Source: Haberlea rhodopensis
Taxonomy: Eukaryota; Streptophyta; Magnoliopsida; Lamiales; Gesneriaceae
Reading direction: 5' to 3'
NCBI GenBank assembly: GCA_907163345.1
Contig: CAJQUN010000015.1
Location: forward strand, 8,278,886-8,342,885
DNA length: 64,000 nucleotides
Positions 23,036 to 33,878 of this stretch are shown one piece after another. How positions within the stretch are numbered: the stretch's first letter is position 1; each line of letters starts with the position of its first letter. Position numbers and translations under genes: made by a program. The notes beneath the pieces were generated by a model. The model was not told the DNA's origin, ran no database searches, and saw only the letters and a program-made list of their open reading frames with translations.

Positions 23036-26000
23036 TCAAGATAAGTCAATTAATCCAAGAATTTGACGGAAATAATTAAACTTAGCCTCAGGGAGCGGTT
23101 TGGTGAAGATGTCTGCTGCTTGCTGCTCTGTTGAGATGTGCTGGATCCGCATCTCCTTTTTGCCAGCATGATCTCGAATAAAATGATGTATTATATCAAT
23201 ATGCTTTGTTCGAGAGTGCAGAACTGGATTATATGTTATAGCGATTGCACTTGTGTTGTCGCAAAATATCGGAGAGTCAACAGCTTGGATGCCATAGTCT
23301 TTGAGCTGGTGTTGAATCCAGAGCATTTGAGCGCAACAGCTTCCAGCGGCAAGATATTCTGCTTCAGTTGTAGATGTGGCAATTGATGTTTACTTCTTAC
23401 TGAACCAAGAGATCAATCTTTCACCTAGAAATTGACATGTTCCACTGGTGCTTTTACGATCAATCTTACAGCCAGCGTAGTCTGCGTCTGAATATCCGAT
23501 CAAGCTGAAGTTAGAATCCTTGGAGTACCAAAGACCAACGTTTTGAGATCCTTTCAAGTATTTCAGAATACGCTTAGCAGCAATAAAATGTGATTGCTTT
23601 GGTTCTGACTGAAATCTGGCGCACATACAGACTGAGAACATAATATCAGGCCGGCTCGCTGTAAGATATAAGAGCAATCCGATTAGTCCTCTATACATAG
23701 TCACTTCGACTGTCGTTCCCCCTTCGTCTTTGTCTAACTTGATTGTAGGACTCATTGGAGTGGATGCAGTTGAGCATGTGTCCATTCCGAATCTCTTAAG
23801 CAGCTCCTTGGTATACTTGGTTTGGTTGATGAAAATACCATTGCTGAGCTGTTTGACTTGGAGACCCAAAAAGAATGAGAGTTCTCCCATCATGCTCATC
23901 TCAAACTGTCCCTGCATCAACTTGGAAAATTTCTCGCATAATTTGGGGTTAGTTGACCCAAAGATTATATCATCAACATAAATCTGAACTAACAGGGTAT
24001 GTTCCCCCTTAATAAATTTAAAGAGAGTTTTATCTACTGAGCCGATCTGAAAATCATGGTTCAGCAGAAATTGAGATAGAGTGTCATACCAGGCTCTTGG
24101 TGCTTGTTTCAGACCATATACTGCTTTATTCAGTAGATATACATGATTAGGGAATGAGTGGTTCTGAAATCCAAGAGGTTGCTCAATGTAAACTTCCTCC
24201 TGAAGCTTACCATTAAGAAAGGCGCTATTGACGTCCATCTGATATACCTTGAAGTCTTTAAAGGCAGCCTATGCAAGAAAGATTCTGATTGCTTCAAGTC
24301 TGGCGACTGGTGCAAAAGATTCATCGAAGTCAATTCCTTCTTCTTGTCGGAATCCTTGTGCCACCAGTCTGGCCTTGTTTCTAACCACAGTTCCATCTGC
24401 GTCTAGCTTGTTTCTGAAAACCCATCTGGTTCCAATAACAGGCAGATCGCTTGGTCTGTGGGTTAGACTCCAAACTTGATTTTGTTCGAACTGATTAAGC
24501 TCTTCTTGCATGGCCTTAATCCAGTTGAAATCAGTCAGAGCTTCATCGATCTTCTTAGGTTCCAGAGTTGAGATGAAGGCAGCATGAGTGAACTCATCCA
24601 TCATCTGTCCTCTGGTTCTAATCGGTGCAGAGGGACTTCCAATCACTAGATTAGGTGGATGCCTCTTAGTCCATCGATAGCTTGACTCTGGATTGTCTGG
24701 TCCAGCCGGATGAGTAGTAGTAGTAGAAGTATGATCAGCATCTGCTTTGATATGAGAGTTTGGATCATCCGGATCGGCTCGATCTGAAGAAGCTTCATTG
24801 CCTTGATCCGATCTGGCTGGTACTTCAGGTTCTGGTGGATTGTCTCTTGACCTGTTAGCTACAATCTCATCATCACTGTTAGCTTCGAGATGGATGTTTT
24901 CCATCTGATTTTGAATTGATTCTTTGTTACCCTCAACACACAAAGATTCATCAAAAACTACATGAACTGATTCTTCTACAGTTAAGGTTCGATTATTAAA
25001 AACTCGATAAGCTTTGCTAGTTGATGAATATCCTAAGAATATTCCATTGTCTGACTTAGCTTCAAATGCTGTAAGATGATTCTTACCATTGTTGTGAACG
25101 AAGCATTTACAGCCAAATACATGAAGGTGAGAAATAGACGGTCTGTTACCGGTCCATATTTCATATGGAGTGAGATTCAGCTTCTTGTTAATCATAGACC
25201 GATTTTGAGTGTAGCATGCAGTATTTACAGCTTCTGCCCAGAACTTTTGTGAGATTCCAGAATCAGCAAGCATTGTTCTTGCTGCGTCTTTGAGTGTTCT
25301 GTTTCTTCATTCTGCAACTCCATTCTGTTGAGGAGTTCGAGCGGCTGACAACTCATGCTTAATTCCATGATCTTCTAGAAAGGATTCAAGATTCTGATTT
25401 GAAAACTCAGTGCCTTTGTCACTTCGAATCCTGTCTATGCTGGATGATTTCTCGTTCTGAGTGCGTTTCAGCAGCTTGATCAACTTTGGACCGGTCTGAT
25501 CTTTACTGCTAAAAAATATAGTCCATGTAAAGCGTGAGTAATCATCAATAACAACAAGAGTATACCGCATTCTCCCTAAACTTGTTATTGGTATAGGACC
25601 AAACAAGTCCATATGCAATAGTTCTAAACAACGGGAGGAGGATTGGTCATTCTTGTTTTTGACGTATGATCTGATCTGTTTGCCCATTTGGCAAGCTTCG
25701 CAGATCTTATCCTTAGCAAAGTCGATCTTGGGCAGACCGATAACTAAATCATGTTTACACAGGCTAGAGATAGTCTTAAAATTGATATGATTCAAGCGTT
25801 TATGCCATAGCCAGTGTTTATTATCATTGTTAGCGATGAAGCAAGTAGGATTATCAGGTTGAGCATGATTCCAGTTAATCTTATATGTATTTCCATTCCT
25901 GATTCCTACAAGCATGGTTATACCGTCTGATGATTTAACAGTGCAAGTGTGTTTGTGAAATTCTACAGCATAACCATTATCACAAAGTTGACTTATACTA

Positions 26001-26230
26001 ATCAGATTATAGCACAGATTTTCAACTAACAGCACATCATTGATAATAATGTTACCATGGACAATCTTACCCTTGCCCACGGTCTTACCCTTCGAATTAT
26101 CTCCGAATATGATTTTGGGTCCAGTACATTCTGTGACTTCAGACAGCAGCTCGATGTTTCCAGTCATGTGACGAGAACACCCACTATCCAAGTACCAGTC
26201 TGATGCAAGTTTCTTCGGTACCTATCATCA
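23036..26230 (-). pseudogene. pol: Copia Pol (protease, integrase, RT, RNase H), broken
   Basis: One reverse frame of about 1060 codons reads through with three internal stops: TGA at 25307-25309, TAG at 24269-24271 and TAA at 23390-23392. Visible in order: protease active site LDSGCSRHMTG (near 26170-26200); integrase zinc domain HKRLNH...CEACQ (about 25690-25820) and core (MDLFGPI, DDYSRFTW, RSDKGTEFSN, PQQNGVAE); RT with WVFRNKLDADG, MDVNSAFLNG and YVDD at 23970-23981; and RNase H ending in DIFTKPLPEAKF, with the normal stop at 23036. The first and third stops can each arise from one C-to-T change (CGA or CAA). A frameshift near 26222 separates it from the upstream linker. Confidence 0.93.
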
Positions 26231-26559
26231 AACATATTTATTGTTGGTACCCAATCCTGTTTGGGTCCAGAACGGATTAGCCCTTTGGGAACCCACACCT
26301 GTATCAGCTTTAGTGGCTTGTGTGTGTGTGGTGTGCTGTGAGCTGGTCTGTTTCGATGTTGTGTGTGAAAATGTGTGCGATATGGAACCCTTTGATTCTC
26401 ATGGGGTAGTCTATATCTTCGTTGAACTGGTTTTGAATTATAGTAATTGTATTGTCTTCCTTGCCTTCGATCTTGCACCCTTAGATTTGGTCTGAAAGAC
26501 GCAAAGCTTGCTGGTGCCTTTTCTTTGGCTTGGTTGACATATCCAATTCCTTTTCTCAA
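26164..26559 (-). pseudogene. Copia Gag-Pol linker in shifted frame
   Basis: A frame overlapping the Gag stop carries RKGIGYVNQAKEKAPASFAS, then a basic stretch and WVPKGLIRSGPKQDWVPT, a linker typical of SIRE-like Gag-Pol. Its apparent start is a TTG, so it is a displaced part of the polyprotein and not a gene. One-base-scale shifts near 26560 and 26222 place it out of phase with both neighbours. Confidence 0.8.
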
Positions 26560-28208
26560 CCTTGATTCACGAAAGAGACTCCCGTTTGAATCGTAGGTGC
26601 TTCAGTCTCATATACTGTGCTGGATTTAACAAATGTCATTTGTTTGATTTTGTTCTTTACCAGCAACAGTTCAGATTCATCTTTGGTGGATTCTTTGGTG
26701 TCAAAGCCTATGCCGGTGAAATCACCAACATTTCTTTGTACCTCTTGTAATTCTTCCAAAGATGTTCTGGATTTTGTCCATGTCTTGAATATATGAGAAA
26801 GCTTAGCATTTTGTGTGCTAATTCTCTTATTTTCTTCATGGAGCTGATCATAGGAGATTTTCATCTTATTCAGCTCGATCTGGAGATTGTTGCACTCACC
26901 CTGCTCAGAGCAGCTTGGTTTGTTGTGCTCATCCATTTGATCATTGATTTTAGCTTTATTCTTCTCAAATGATTCAGCTAAGATCCTATAATCATTAGCC
27001 ATGTCTTGCAGTGCGGACATGAGCTCTTCACGTGTAAATTCATTTGAGTCAAAGTCAAATACCTCGTCTGTCTGACTCATCTCTTCGTCTGCCATTAGAC
27101 ATTGAATATCTTCTTCGCTTTCGCTGGAAGAATATTCGGAGCTTTCTGAATCGGATTCAGTCTGAGCCCACTTGCTGTTTCCTTCTTCAGCTACTAGGAC
27201 CTTTTGGGACTTTCCATGATTTTTGCGGTCTTTGTAGTGCTTCTTTTTCTTATCATCGCGATGCTTCTCCTTCCGTTCTTCTTTCTTCGGTCTGGTGCAA
27301 TCTGCAATGAAATGTCCGGTCTTACCACAATTGTAGCAAGCCTGATCATTAACAGCATCGTCCTTTCTTGGCTTATAATGATGAGAGGGTTTAAAGTTCC
27401 TCTTATTTTTAGACATGAATTTACCAAATTTCTTGATAAATAATGACATAGCATCATTACTTATCTGTTCGATAGATCGATCTGATGTGGAGGCGATCTG
27501 TTCTGGAATAGCTGCCAGTGCTTTGTTTGGTTGAGAGATGAATGGCTCTGCTTCACCTCTGCTTATCAGTTCGAACTCATAGGCTTTAAGATCTGCGAGC
27601 AGATCATGAAGTTCAACCTTGTTCAGATCTTTGGACTCCCTCATTGCAATGGTCTTAACATCCCATTCTTTAGGCAGTGCTCTCATAACTTTCAGAGCGA
27701 TCTCTCTGTTTGAGTATTCCTTGCCCAGACCATTCAGTTCATTAATGATGCCAGTGACTCTTTCATCAAACTCGTTTAGAGTTTCTCCACTCTTCATCTT
27801 TATGCTCTCAAATCTTTGAAGAGCAACAATCAGCTTGTTTTCTTTGGTCTGGTCGTTGCCTTCACATAGTTGTGCTATCTTCTCCCAAATTTCTTTGGCA
27901 GTAGAGCACATTTTGATTTTGCTGAACATGTTCTTGTCCAATATCTTGAACAAGATGTCTTTGGCAACGTTGTCGAGATTTGCTTTCTTTCTTTCCTCAT
28001 TCGTCCAGAGGGATCTGTCCTTCTCTACCATTTGTGGTTCTCCACCAGTAATGGCGACTGCTGTATTGACTTTCAGAATCTTCATTGGTCCATCAGTGAT
28101 GACGAACCACATATCGTCATCCTGAGCTGCCAGATGAGCTTGCATTCTGATTCTCCAATCATCATAGTCTTCTTTTGAGAACATAGGAATTTTGTTGAAT
28201 GATGCCAT
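26556..28208 (-). CDS. gag: Copia Gag, SIRE-like
   Basis: About 550 codons. ATG at 28208 (MASFNKIPMFSKEDYDDW) is chosen because the frame upstream runs through the primer site from a GTG. The N-terminal part matches the copia Gag pattern (DYDDWRIRMQAHL). The CCHC knuckle CYNCGKTGHFIADC is near residues 288-301, followed by a Lys/Arg-rich tract, an acidic Ser/Glu stretch and a coiled-coil-like region (SFEKNKAKINDQMD, NNLQIELNKMKISYDQLHEE). Such long Gag proteins are characteristic of sireviruses. The frame ends at TGA 26556-26558, which by comparison with the shifted linker appears to be a frameshift product and not the original end. Confidence 0.88.
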   Translation of the reverse strand: MASFNKIPMFSKEDYDDWRIRMQAHLAAQDDDMWFVITDGPMKILKVNTAVAITGGEPQMVEKDRSLWTNEERKKANLDNVAKDILFKILDKNMFSKIKMCSTAKEIWEKIAQLCEGNDQTKENKLIVALQRFESIKMKSGETLNEFDERVTGIINELNGLGKEYSNREIALKVMRALPKEWDVKTIAMRESKDLNKVELHDLLADLKAYEFELISRGEAEPFISQPNKALAAIPEQIASTSDRSIEQISNDAMSLFIKKFGKFMSKNKRNFKPSHHYKPRKDDAVNDQACYNCGKTGHFIADCTRPKKEERKEKHRDDKKKKHYKDRKNHGKSQKVLVAEEGNSKWAQTESDSESSEYSSSESEEDIQCLMADEEMSQTDEVFDFDSNEFTREELMSALQDMANDYRILAESFEKNKAKINDQMDEHNKPSCSEQGECNNLQIELNKMKISYDQLHEENKRISTQNAKLSHIFKTWTKSRTSLEELQEVQRNVGDFTGIGFDTKESTKDESELLLVKNKIKQMTFVKSSTVYETEAPTIQTGVSFVNQG

Positions 28209-28243
28209 CAGCTCAAGTGTCTTTGTGCTGATTAAGATGACTT

Positions 28244-28255
28244 GCTCTGATACCA
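28244..28255 (-). other. Primer binding site of copia element
   Basis: Reverse strand TGGTATCAGAGC, 2 bases inside the 5' LTR; initiator tRNA-Met type. Confidence 0.92.
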
Positions 28256-28257
28256 CT

Positions 28258-29449
28258 TGTTAGGATCGGTCCGGAGTGTTTAGAGGGGGGGGGGGGGGGT
28301 GAATGAACACTCCTTCTAAAATTTAATCCCTTGTGATTTCTTTCGGATTAGTGAAAGAAATCTGTTTCTTGATCAACTCTTTTATAGAACAGACCACTGA
28401 ATGTATAAGTGCGGAATGGTCTGTTTATATTTGTAAGAGCGGTTTGATGGCTTGAATGAAAGAACAAGTGCAGAAAGACAAGAACACAGGAAATGTTTCT
28501 GGAAGTTTGAAGGTGGTGTAATCCTTCTACGTCTCCCATTCTTCCAATTAAGGAAGGTTTATACTAGAAGACTTTGATTTATACAATCCTGTTGTACAAA
28601 CCCGATTCAGGCTGTATTTACCCCACTACCAGTCTGAAACTCCTAGTCACTCGATCTGTTCAGACACTCTCTGTCTGACAGTTACAATTTGTTTCTCACT
28701 TCTGTTTTTCAATACAGAATACACAAGATGCGCACAGTGATCCTAAATGATCAAATATTACAAAGTAATCGTGCTTAAGAGTAATTTCAGCTCGAGAGCT
28801 TCTGAGCTTGTAAGCTTGTGCTGTTTTGCTTTCTTGTGCGTTTTTCGATTGATCAGACTCTCTGTGTCGTATCTTGAGCTCTTCTTTTGCATCCTTTTAT
28901 AGTTGCATGTACCAACGACATTATTTCCTTTAATGTGCAACTTTTGACTCTGCTTAATCTCTGAGTAAGCTACAGTCTTCTTCTTCTTCAGGACACTTGC
29001 CGTTCTGGTTCATGCTTTCGGCGACTGTCAGGTAAGCTCTTCTTTGTCTTCTTACCTTTTATGGCAATCTTCAGTCTTTGGTCCTTTGTAGCATTAATTA
29101 CGACATTAAATGCTACAATAAATAGCCGTTAATGATTCGGACTGAAGAGCCATTCTTTATGCATCCTTGACTGCTCTGATCTGATAAAGATTGAGATCGA
29201 TCTGAAGCTTCGATCTAGTCAGTCTGATATCCATCGATCCGGTCTGATATGTGATATGCCTTATCAGCTTGTTCTGTTTTGAGCTATCGGCTGGTCAGTC
29301 TGATTACCCTCGATCCGGTCTGATATGCTTTGTCATCTTATCAGCTTGATCTGTTTTGGGCGATCGATCTGGTCAGTCTGATTTCTCTCGATCCGGTCTG
29401 ATATGTTTTGTCATCTTTAAAATCTCATCGATAAGGTTCGGAACTAACA
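28258..29449 (-). repeat. 5' LTR of copia element
   Basis: 1192 bp pairing with 18708-19888. It differs by scattered substitutions, an extra CTT unit (near 28980) and a G15 run at 28285-28299 where the other LTR has GGGG followed by TGTG. Confidence 0.93.
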
Positions 29450-31071
29450 CTTTTCTCTCTGGTAGCTAAATTTACCTCGGTTCGAACTTTCTCCTCTCCT
29501 ACGGCCAATTGGATGCTCGAATCTTGGGTTTGAGCTTTTATCTTTCGCTCGAGCATCTTAGATACGAGTTGGTTGTTTCCACAATCCGTGAATTTTCACT
29601 TTTCCAATTATTTTCTTCTGTGTGATTGGGTTTTGTTGCAATATCCACATCCCTTTTGATTTTATCCACCGGTCTTCTCGAAGTCTTCTTCTCAAAGGTT
29701 CTTCATGCTCGTTGTGTTGAGTCTCATTCTCTAAACATCTTTTCTTGTTACTTGTTTAAAAGGAATTCGAGGTTTTGTGTTTTCTTCATCCTCTTCTCTT
29801 TTAGGGCAGAGGTTTGATTTTGGTCTCCACTCGATGTCGTAGCGCTTAATTACCGGTGGAGCTAAAGTCTACAAGTTCGCTAGATAAGTTGCCCAACAAA
29901 TGTCTAAATTTAAGCATTGGGAAAATTCTTCGTCCTTCAGAGCTTATCTTTGATGTATTGAGGATCGTAGTTAGTTATTGAAATTCAACTTCGTATTCTG
30001 CCACTGTCATGGTGCCTTAAGCGAAAGAAGAAAATTCTTGTTCTCGAGTGTTGAGTATTATTTGAATTATATACCTACCTTGGAATTTCTGCAGGAAGTT
30101 GGCCCAAGTCTGCGAGGTGTCGTTTCTCCTCCACTGATGTTCTTTGACTTGCCATCAATTATGTGTCGCCTCTTCGAATGGATAGAATGCAAAATTCACA
30201 TTTGTTCTTCGGAGTAATCAAGAGTGGGGAAAACTTTCTCTAATTTGGTGATTAATGATTCCACGTGCTGGGGTGACTGGAAACGTAGGTAGTCTAAATC
30301 TAAGGAATCGTTCAAGAGCCTGATCACTTGTTACTCGAGACATCGATTACTCTCACCAAAGTTTCTTGGTTGTGGCTGCTGAAAGAACTGCACGATTTGT
30401 TGAGATATGTCGAACACATTTCTTCGATCTTGTTCTTGCTATGAAATATGATGTTCCTTCCCTTGGTTTCCACCAACTGTTGCGTAGCGGTTTCGTCATT
30501 GCTGGAGGGGTTGTTTCGTCTTGCACTTGATGATGCTTCGTAGCTCGGGATCATTTCTTGACGATGTCATACAATTAATGTAAAAGTTGGTGTTTCAAAA
30601 CAAATTTATTTTAAATCAAGAGTTAATATTATATTAATGCTTTAATGCACAAAATAAAATTAATAATTAGAATAAAGCTAAGTCACCATTATTTGAAATA
30701 GTGACAACCGTGGGGAAAAAAATGTTTTGGTGCTAAACTATCAATCCTCCTTGGTTGTTCTTGGGTTTACTCGATCTAAGTGTCAATCATAATAGGCTCA
30801 ATAGAAGAAACTTTCGAGCTCGGCCTATAACACATTCCATGGTTACCTTATATCTTATGGATCCCAAAACTTACATGTAGGTGAAACTCAACTCTTGAGG
30901 TTACTAATGATTGAATGCTCTTTCTTACCAAGACGATCTAAGCATACTTTTACTGGACTTTTACCCTGAAATAAACCAGTTGAATTCATCAATGTCTTAC
31001 AACCCAAAGCATAAAATCTTACAGAGTTTATCTATGACCCAAAGATATTTCGGAATTGACTTGAAGCCTGG
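29450..31071 (-). pseudogene. Reverse gypsy element internal remnant with broken gag
   Basis: On the reverse strand, about 30310-30060 still reads as a gypsy Gag in pieces: DYLRFQSPQHVESLITKLEK, NFAFYPFEEATHN then a stop, and TWANFLQKF. The rest (29460-29900 and 30560-31060) has no recognisable domain. The first five bases are the right CTTTT duplication of the copia element. Confidence 0.6.
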
Positions 31072-31083
31072 GCTCTGATACCA
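31072..31083 (-). other. Primer binding site of reverse gypsy element
   Basis: Reverse strand TGGTATCAGAGC (GCTCTGATACCA on +), 4 bases from the LTR end. Confidence 0.9.
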
Positions 31084-31087
31084 CCTC

Positions 31088-33752
31088 TGTGGGACCCGAC
31101 TCGGGCACATATTACTTTAACCCTTATCTGGCACCACATTCCCTACTATATAAAGAATATAGATATATTTGTAGGGTATTACTTTAAAACAATCCATACA
31201 CAAATTAATCATATTACGTAGCAGAAGTGTTCAAACAATTAAATATATTTCGTTAGCGGAAGCGTTCATAATATCTATTAACAAAATACAATTCAGACAA
31301 ACTCATTCTAATGATCTGATACTTAACCAAAGAAGAAATACTATCAGTACTTGATAAGCCAATATTTTCCATTTTCCTTATTATCCCCTGATCCTGGATC
31401 CCGTTATCCTGTATCTGGAACTCATGATAAATAACAAAAAGAAAACAGAGGTTAAGTCTTTAAGGACTTAGTGAGGGAATAACAATAGCTTTTCATGTAT
31501 ATAATAACAAATAATGCAATCTGTCGATATGATATGTCATGTAACAAGAGATAACACTGCGATCAAATAATATTTCAATGAAACGATGACGTTTACGACT
31601 TGAGAAGGAATATCGTGAGCTAAAGAGGTGGCTCCCACCCGACATTAAGGTGTAGCACTTTTCCCCACGTATCCGGATCAGGAAATATGATCAACGAAAC
31701 AAAGACGAATTAGGACAATAGAATGAATATCGTGGGCTAAAGAGGTGGCTCCCACCCGACATTTAGATGTAGCACTTTTCCCCACATATTCGAATACGAT
31801 CCAATACAAACATTCATTTACGAGCCGAGGTGAACCATTCTCCAGACCGATACGGTGCGCGTTGTTCAGATGAACCATATACCCGGATTCTCATCCGTTG
31901 TTCATTGGACTCACTTTCCGGGCCGATGCCACGTTGTCCAATGGACTCATGTCCATGGCTCCATTCATTCATTCATTCATTCAAGGGAATAGATTAGGGA
32001 TAAATGCGGTACTTTCATATGCAGACAATATGATCAATGAAACATTATAATGAACAACATGATAACATAAATGGAAGGTACGATATTGAATAAACATTGA
32101 CAGTAAGTTCCAGGCCAAATGCCAAAGATGCTATATAGAAAGAAATCGGTAATACACCTCACCTCATTACGCTATCTTGACTTGATTGGCTCGATTTTGA
32201 ACTCAAATGCCAATAACATTCCTATGAACATAATATAAGGTAATTTATAATGATTATCAATCTAAAGGTATGGTTTAACATTTTTAAGAATCATTTTTGT
32301 ACAAAACTTATCCGGATCATTTTAAGCAAACATTTGAAAATTCATTAAAAATCAAGTTTAAGTCGAAACTTCACGAAACTTTCCAGAAATGTCTTAAATC
32401 AGATCAGAAACGTCCGGAGCTCGGAATTTCAAGAAACTCGCCGGCGCGTGAGATACACGCGCCACCGTGCCGGCGCGTGGGAATTCTCCGGCAACCACGC
32501 GCGGCTGAAATTTTACAGGATGTCCGCCTTGTTCCGATCTACTACTTCTATTTAGAAACCATTTTGAAATTCCCAGCCGATTGTGCCCAGATTTCGGTTT
32601 TATAAAATGATTTACTAGTGTGTTTCAGTCGCCGGAAAATAGTGATTCCGATGATCTGTAGGACAAACGGCCGGCACCGGTGTAAATTAAAACATATTTG
32701 GAACACTTTTGTTTATAAAACATTTTCGAAATCCATATTAAAACGCGTGAATTCGAAGCTTGAATCTGCTACCTCAAAATAACTTTCTGGACAGATTTTT
32801 CAGTAGGTGTTCTTCAAGATTTTGATTTTCTGGGCAAAACTGGTGGTGATGTTTGACAGACCTCCTGCACGAAATGTTTTCTGGGTGGAAGTAGCATTTA
32901 CTGGAATTTTCTTAGAATTTTTGAAAGAGGATTTGGGTTTATTCTGGATTTATTTAGAGTTTTGGATCACTTGGCACTCATCTCTCACTATCCTCTAAGC
33001 TTTTTCAGATGTTGGAGCACGAAAATTGTGCCTAAGAATGAGGATGAGGGGTCTTATTTATAGGCAAAATGTGCAAGGGGGTGGTGTCTTGTGGTTGGCC
33101 AAGTGTGAGGTTAGTGTGTACTAGTAACCATGGTGAAAGTTATCACATTTGTCATGATTTCATATTTTCTTATTTTTATTATTATTATTAATTATTATTA
33201 TTATTTAATATATTTTGTTAATATTCAAGTTATTTTATAATAAATTTATCTATCTTATTTTACATTGTATATATATTAAAGTAGCAAATAAAATTTATAA
33301 ATCACTTTATTAATAATTCTTTATTATTCTTTTGGTACTTATAATTGTTTAAGCTTATTTATTATTCTTGTACCTATTTTATTGGTATGTCTATTTAGAT
33401 GTAAAGTGTACAAGTTATATTTATACATTTTGTTTGTGAGTAAAGTTTTTTTTTTAATAATGTTTTAACCAAAATCAAATATTCATACTCAAGAATAAAA
33501 TATATATTTCTCTAATTCTTTATGTAAATTTAATATTACACGTAATATATATAGATCTACTTTGGATAATTTTATTTATTGGTATGTTTTACAAATATAC
33601 ATTTTTCAATATATAGTTATATTGCTTATTCTTTCTTTTATTATCTATATTGATATATCAACTTTTAATATATTAAGATGGTTATATTACTAACTTTTAA
33701 GATAGTTTCAAATTATTTGTCGAATTTTGTAATTGAGATTTATGGTGTTACA
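31088..33752 (-). repeat. 5' LTR of reverse gypsy element
   Basis: 2665 bp, partner of 14854-17503. It is longer mainly through extra ATT/TTA units near 33172-33210 and small indels, and is followed by CCTAC. Confidence 0.93.
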
Positions 33753-33878
33753 CCTACCATGTGACTAAGCATTTCACCAAGATAATTAATTCCAACACAT
33801 AATTTGATTATCACCATAAATAATCACATAATCATAATTAATGCCCAAATTGCAATTAATTATTTCGGGGATATCACA
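33753..33878 (-). repeat. Old Tekay-type LTR fragment (terminal part), reverse
   Basis: Continues 14666-14853 across the gypsy insertion and ends ATTTCGGGGATATCACA, the reverse of the Tekay LTR start TGTGATATCCCCGAAAT. No purine tract follows, so this was probably a solo LTR. CACTT (33879-33883) would then be its target duplication. Confidence 0.72.

Larger units (their letters stand above)
18708..29449 (-). mobile_element. SIRE/Maximus-like Ty1/copia element with extra 3' ORF, reverse
   Basis: A 10,742-bp element: LTRs 18708-19888 and 28258-29449 (TGTTAG...CTAACA), CTTTT duplication, tRNA-iMet primer site 28244-28255 and purine tract 19889-19903. Coding order on the reverse strand is gag, protease, integrase, RT, RNase H and then a large extra frame before the 3' LTR. 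The copia order (integrase before RT), long Gag, WVPKG...WVP linker and extra 3' frame point to sireviruses. It is inactive: at least two frameshifts, three in-frame stops in pol and a frameshift in the 3' ORF. The LTRs differ at roughly 15-20 positions by eye, so it is clearly older than the Tekay element. Confidence 0.92.
14854..33752 (-). mobile_element. Decayed Ty3/gypsy-type element, reverse, split by copia element
   Basis: LTRs of 2650 bp (14854-17503) and 2665 bp (31088-33752) are flanked by CCTAC. In the element's own orientation the LTR runs TGTAACACC...GGGTCCCACA, with a tRNA-iMet primer site at 31072-31083 and purine tract GGAGGGGAGAT beside 17503. Excluding the copia insertion, only about 2.8 kb of internal DNA is left, with a broken gag and no recognisable RT or integrase. 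It depends on other elements or is dead. The LTRs differ by scattered substitutions and small indels, more than in the Tekay element. Confidence 0.88.

Noticed and set aside
28209..28256. Gag start at 28256 in the copia element
   Set aside because: It is GTG within the primer binding site; ATG at 28208 is the natural start.
31072..31083. tRNA gene at primer-site-like sequences
   Set aside because: Only the 12-base complement of the tRNA 3' end is present; no cloverleaf or A/B boxes.
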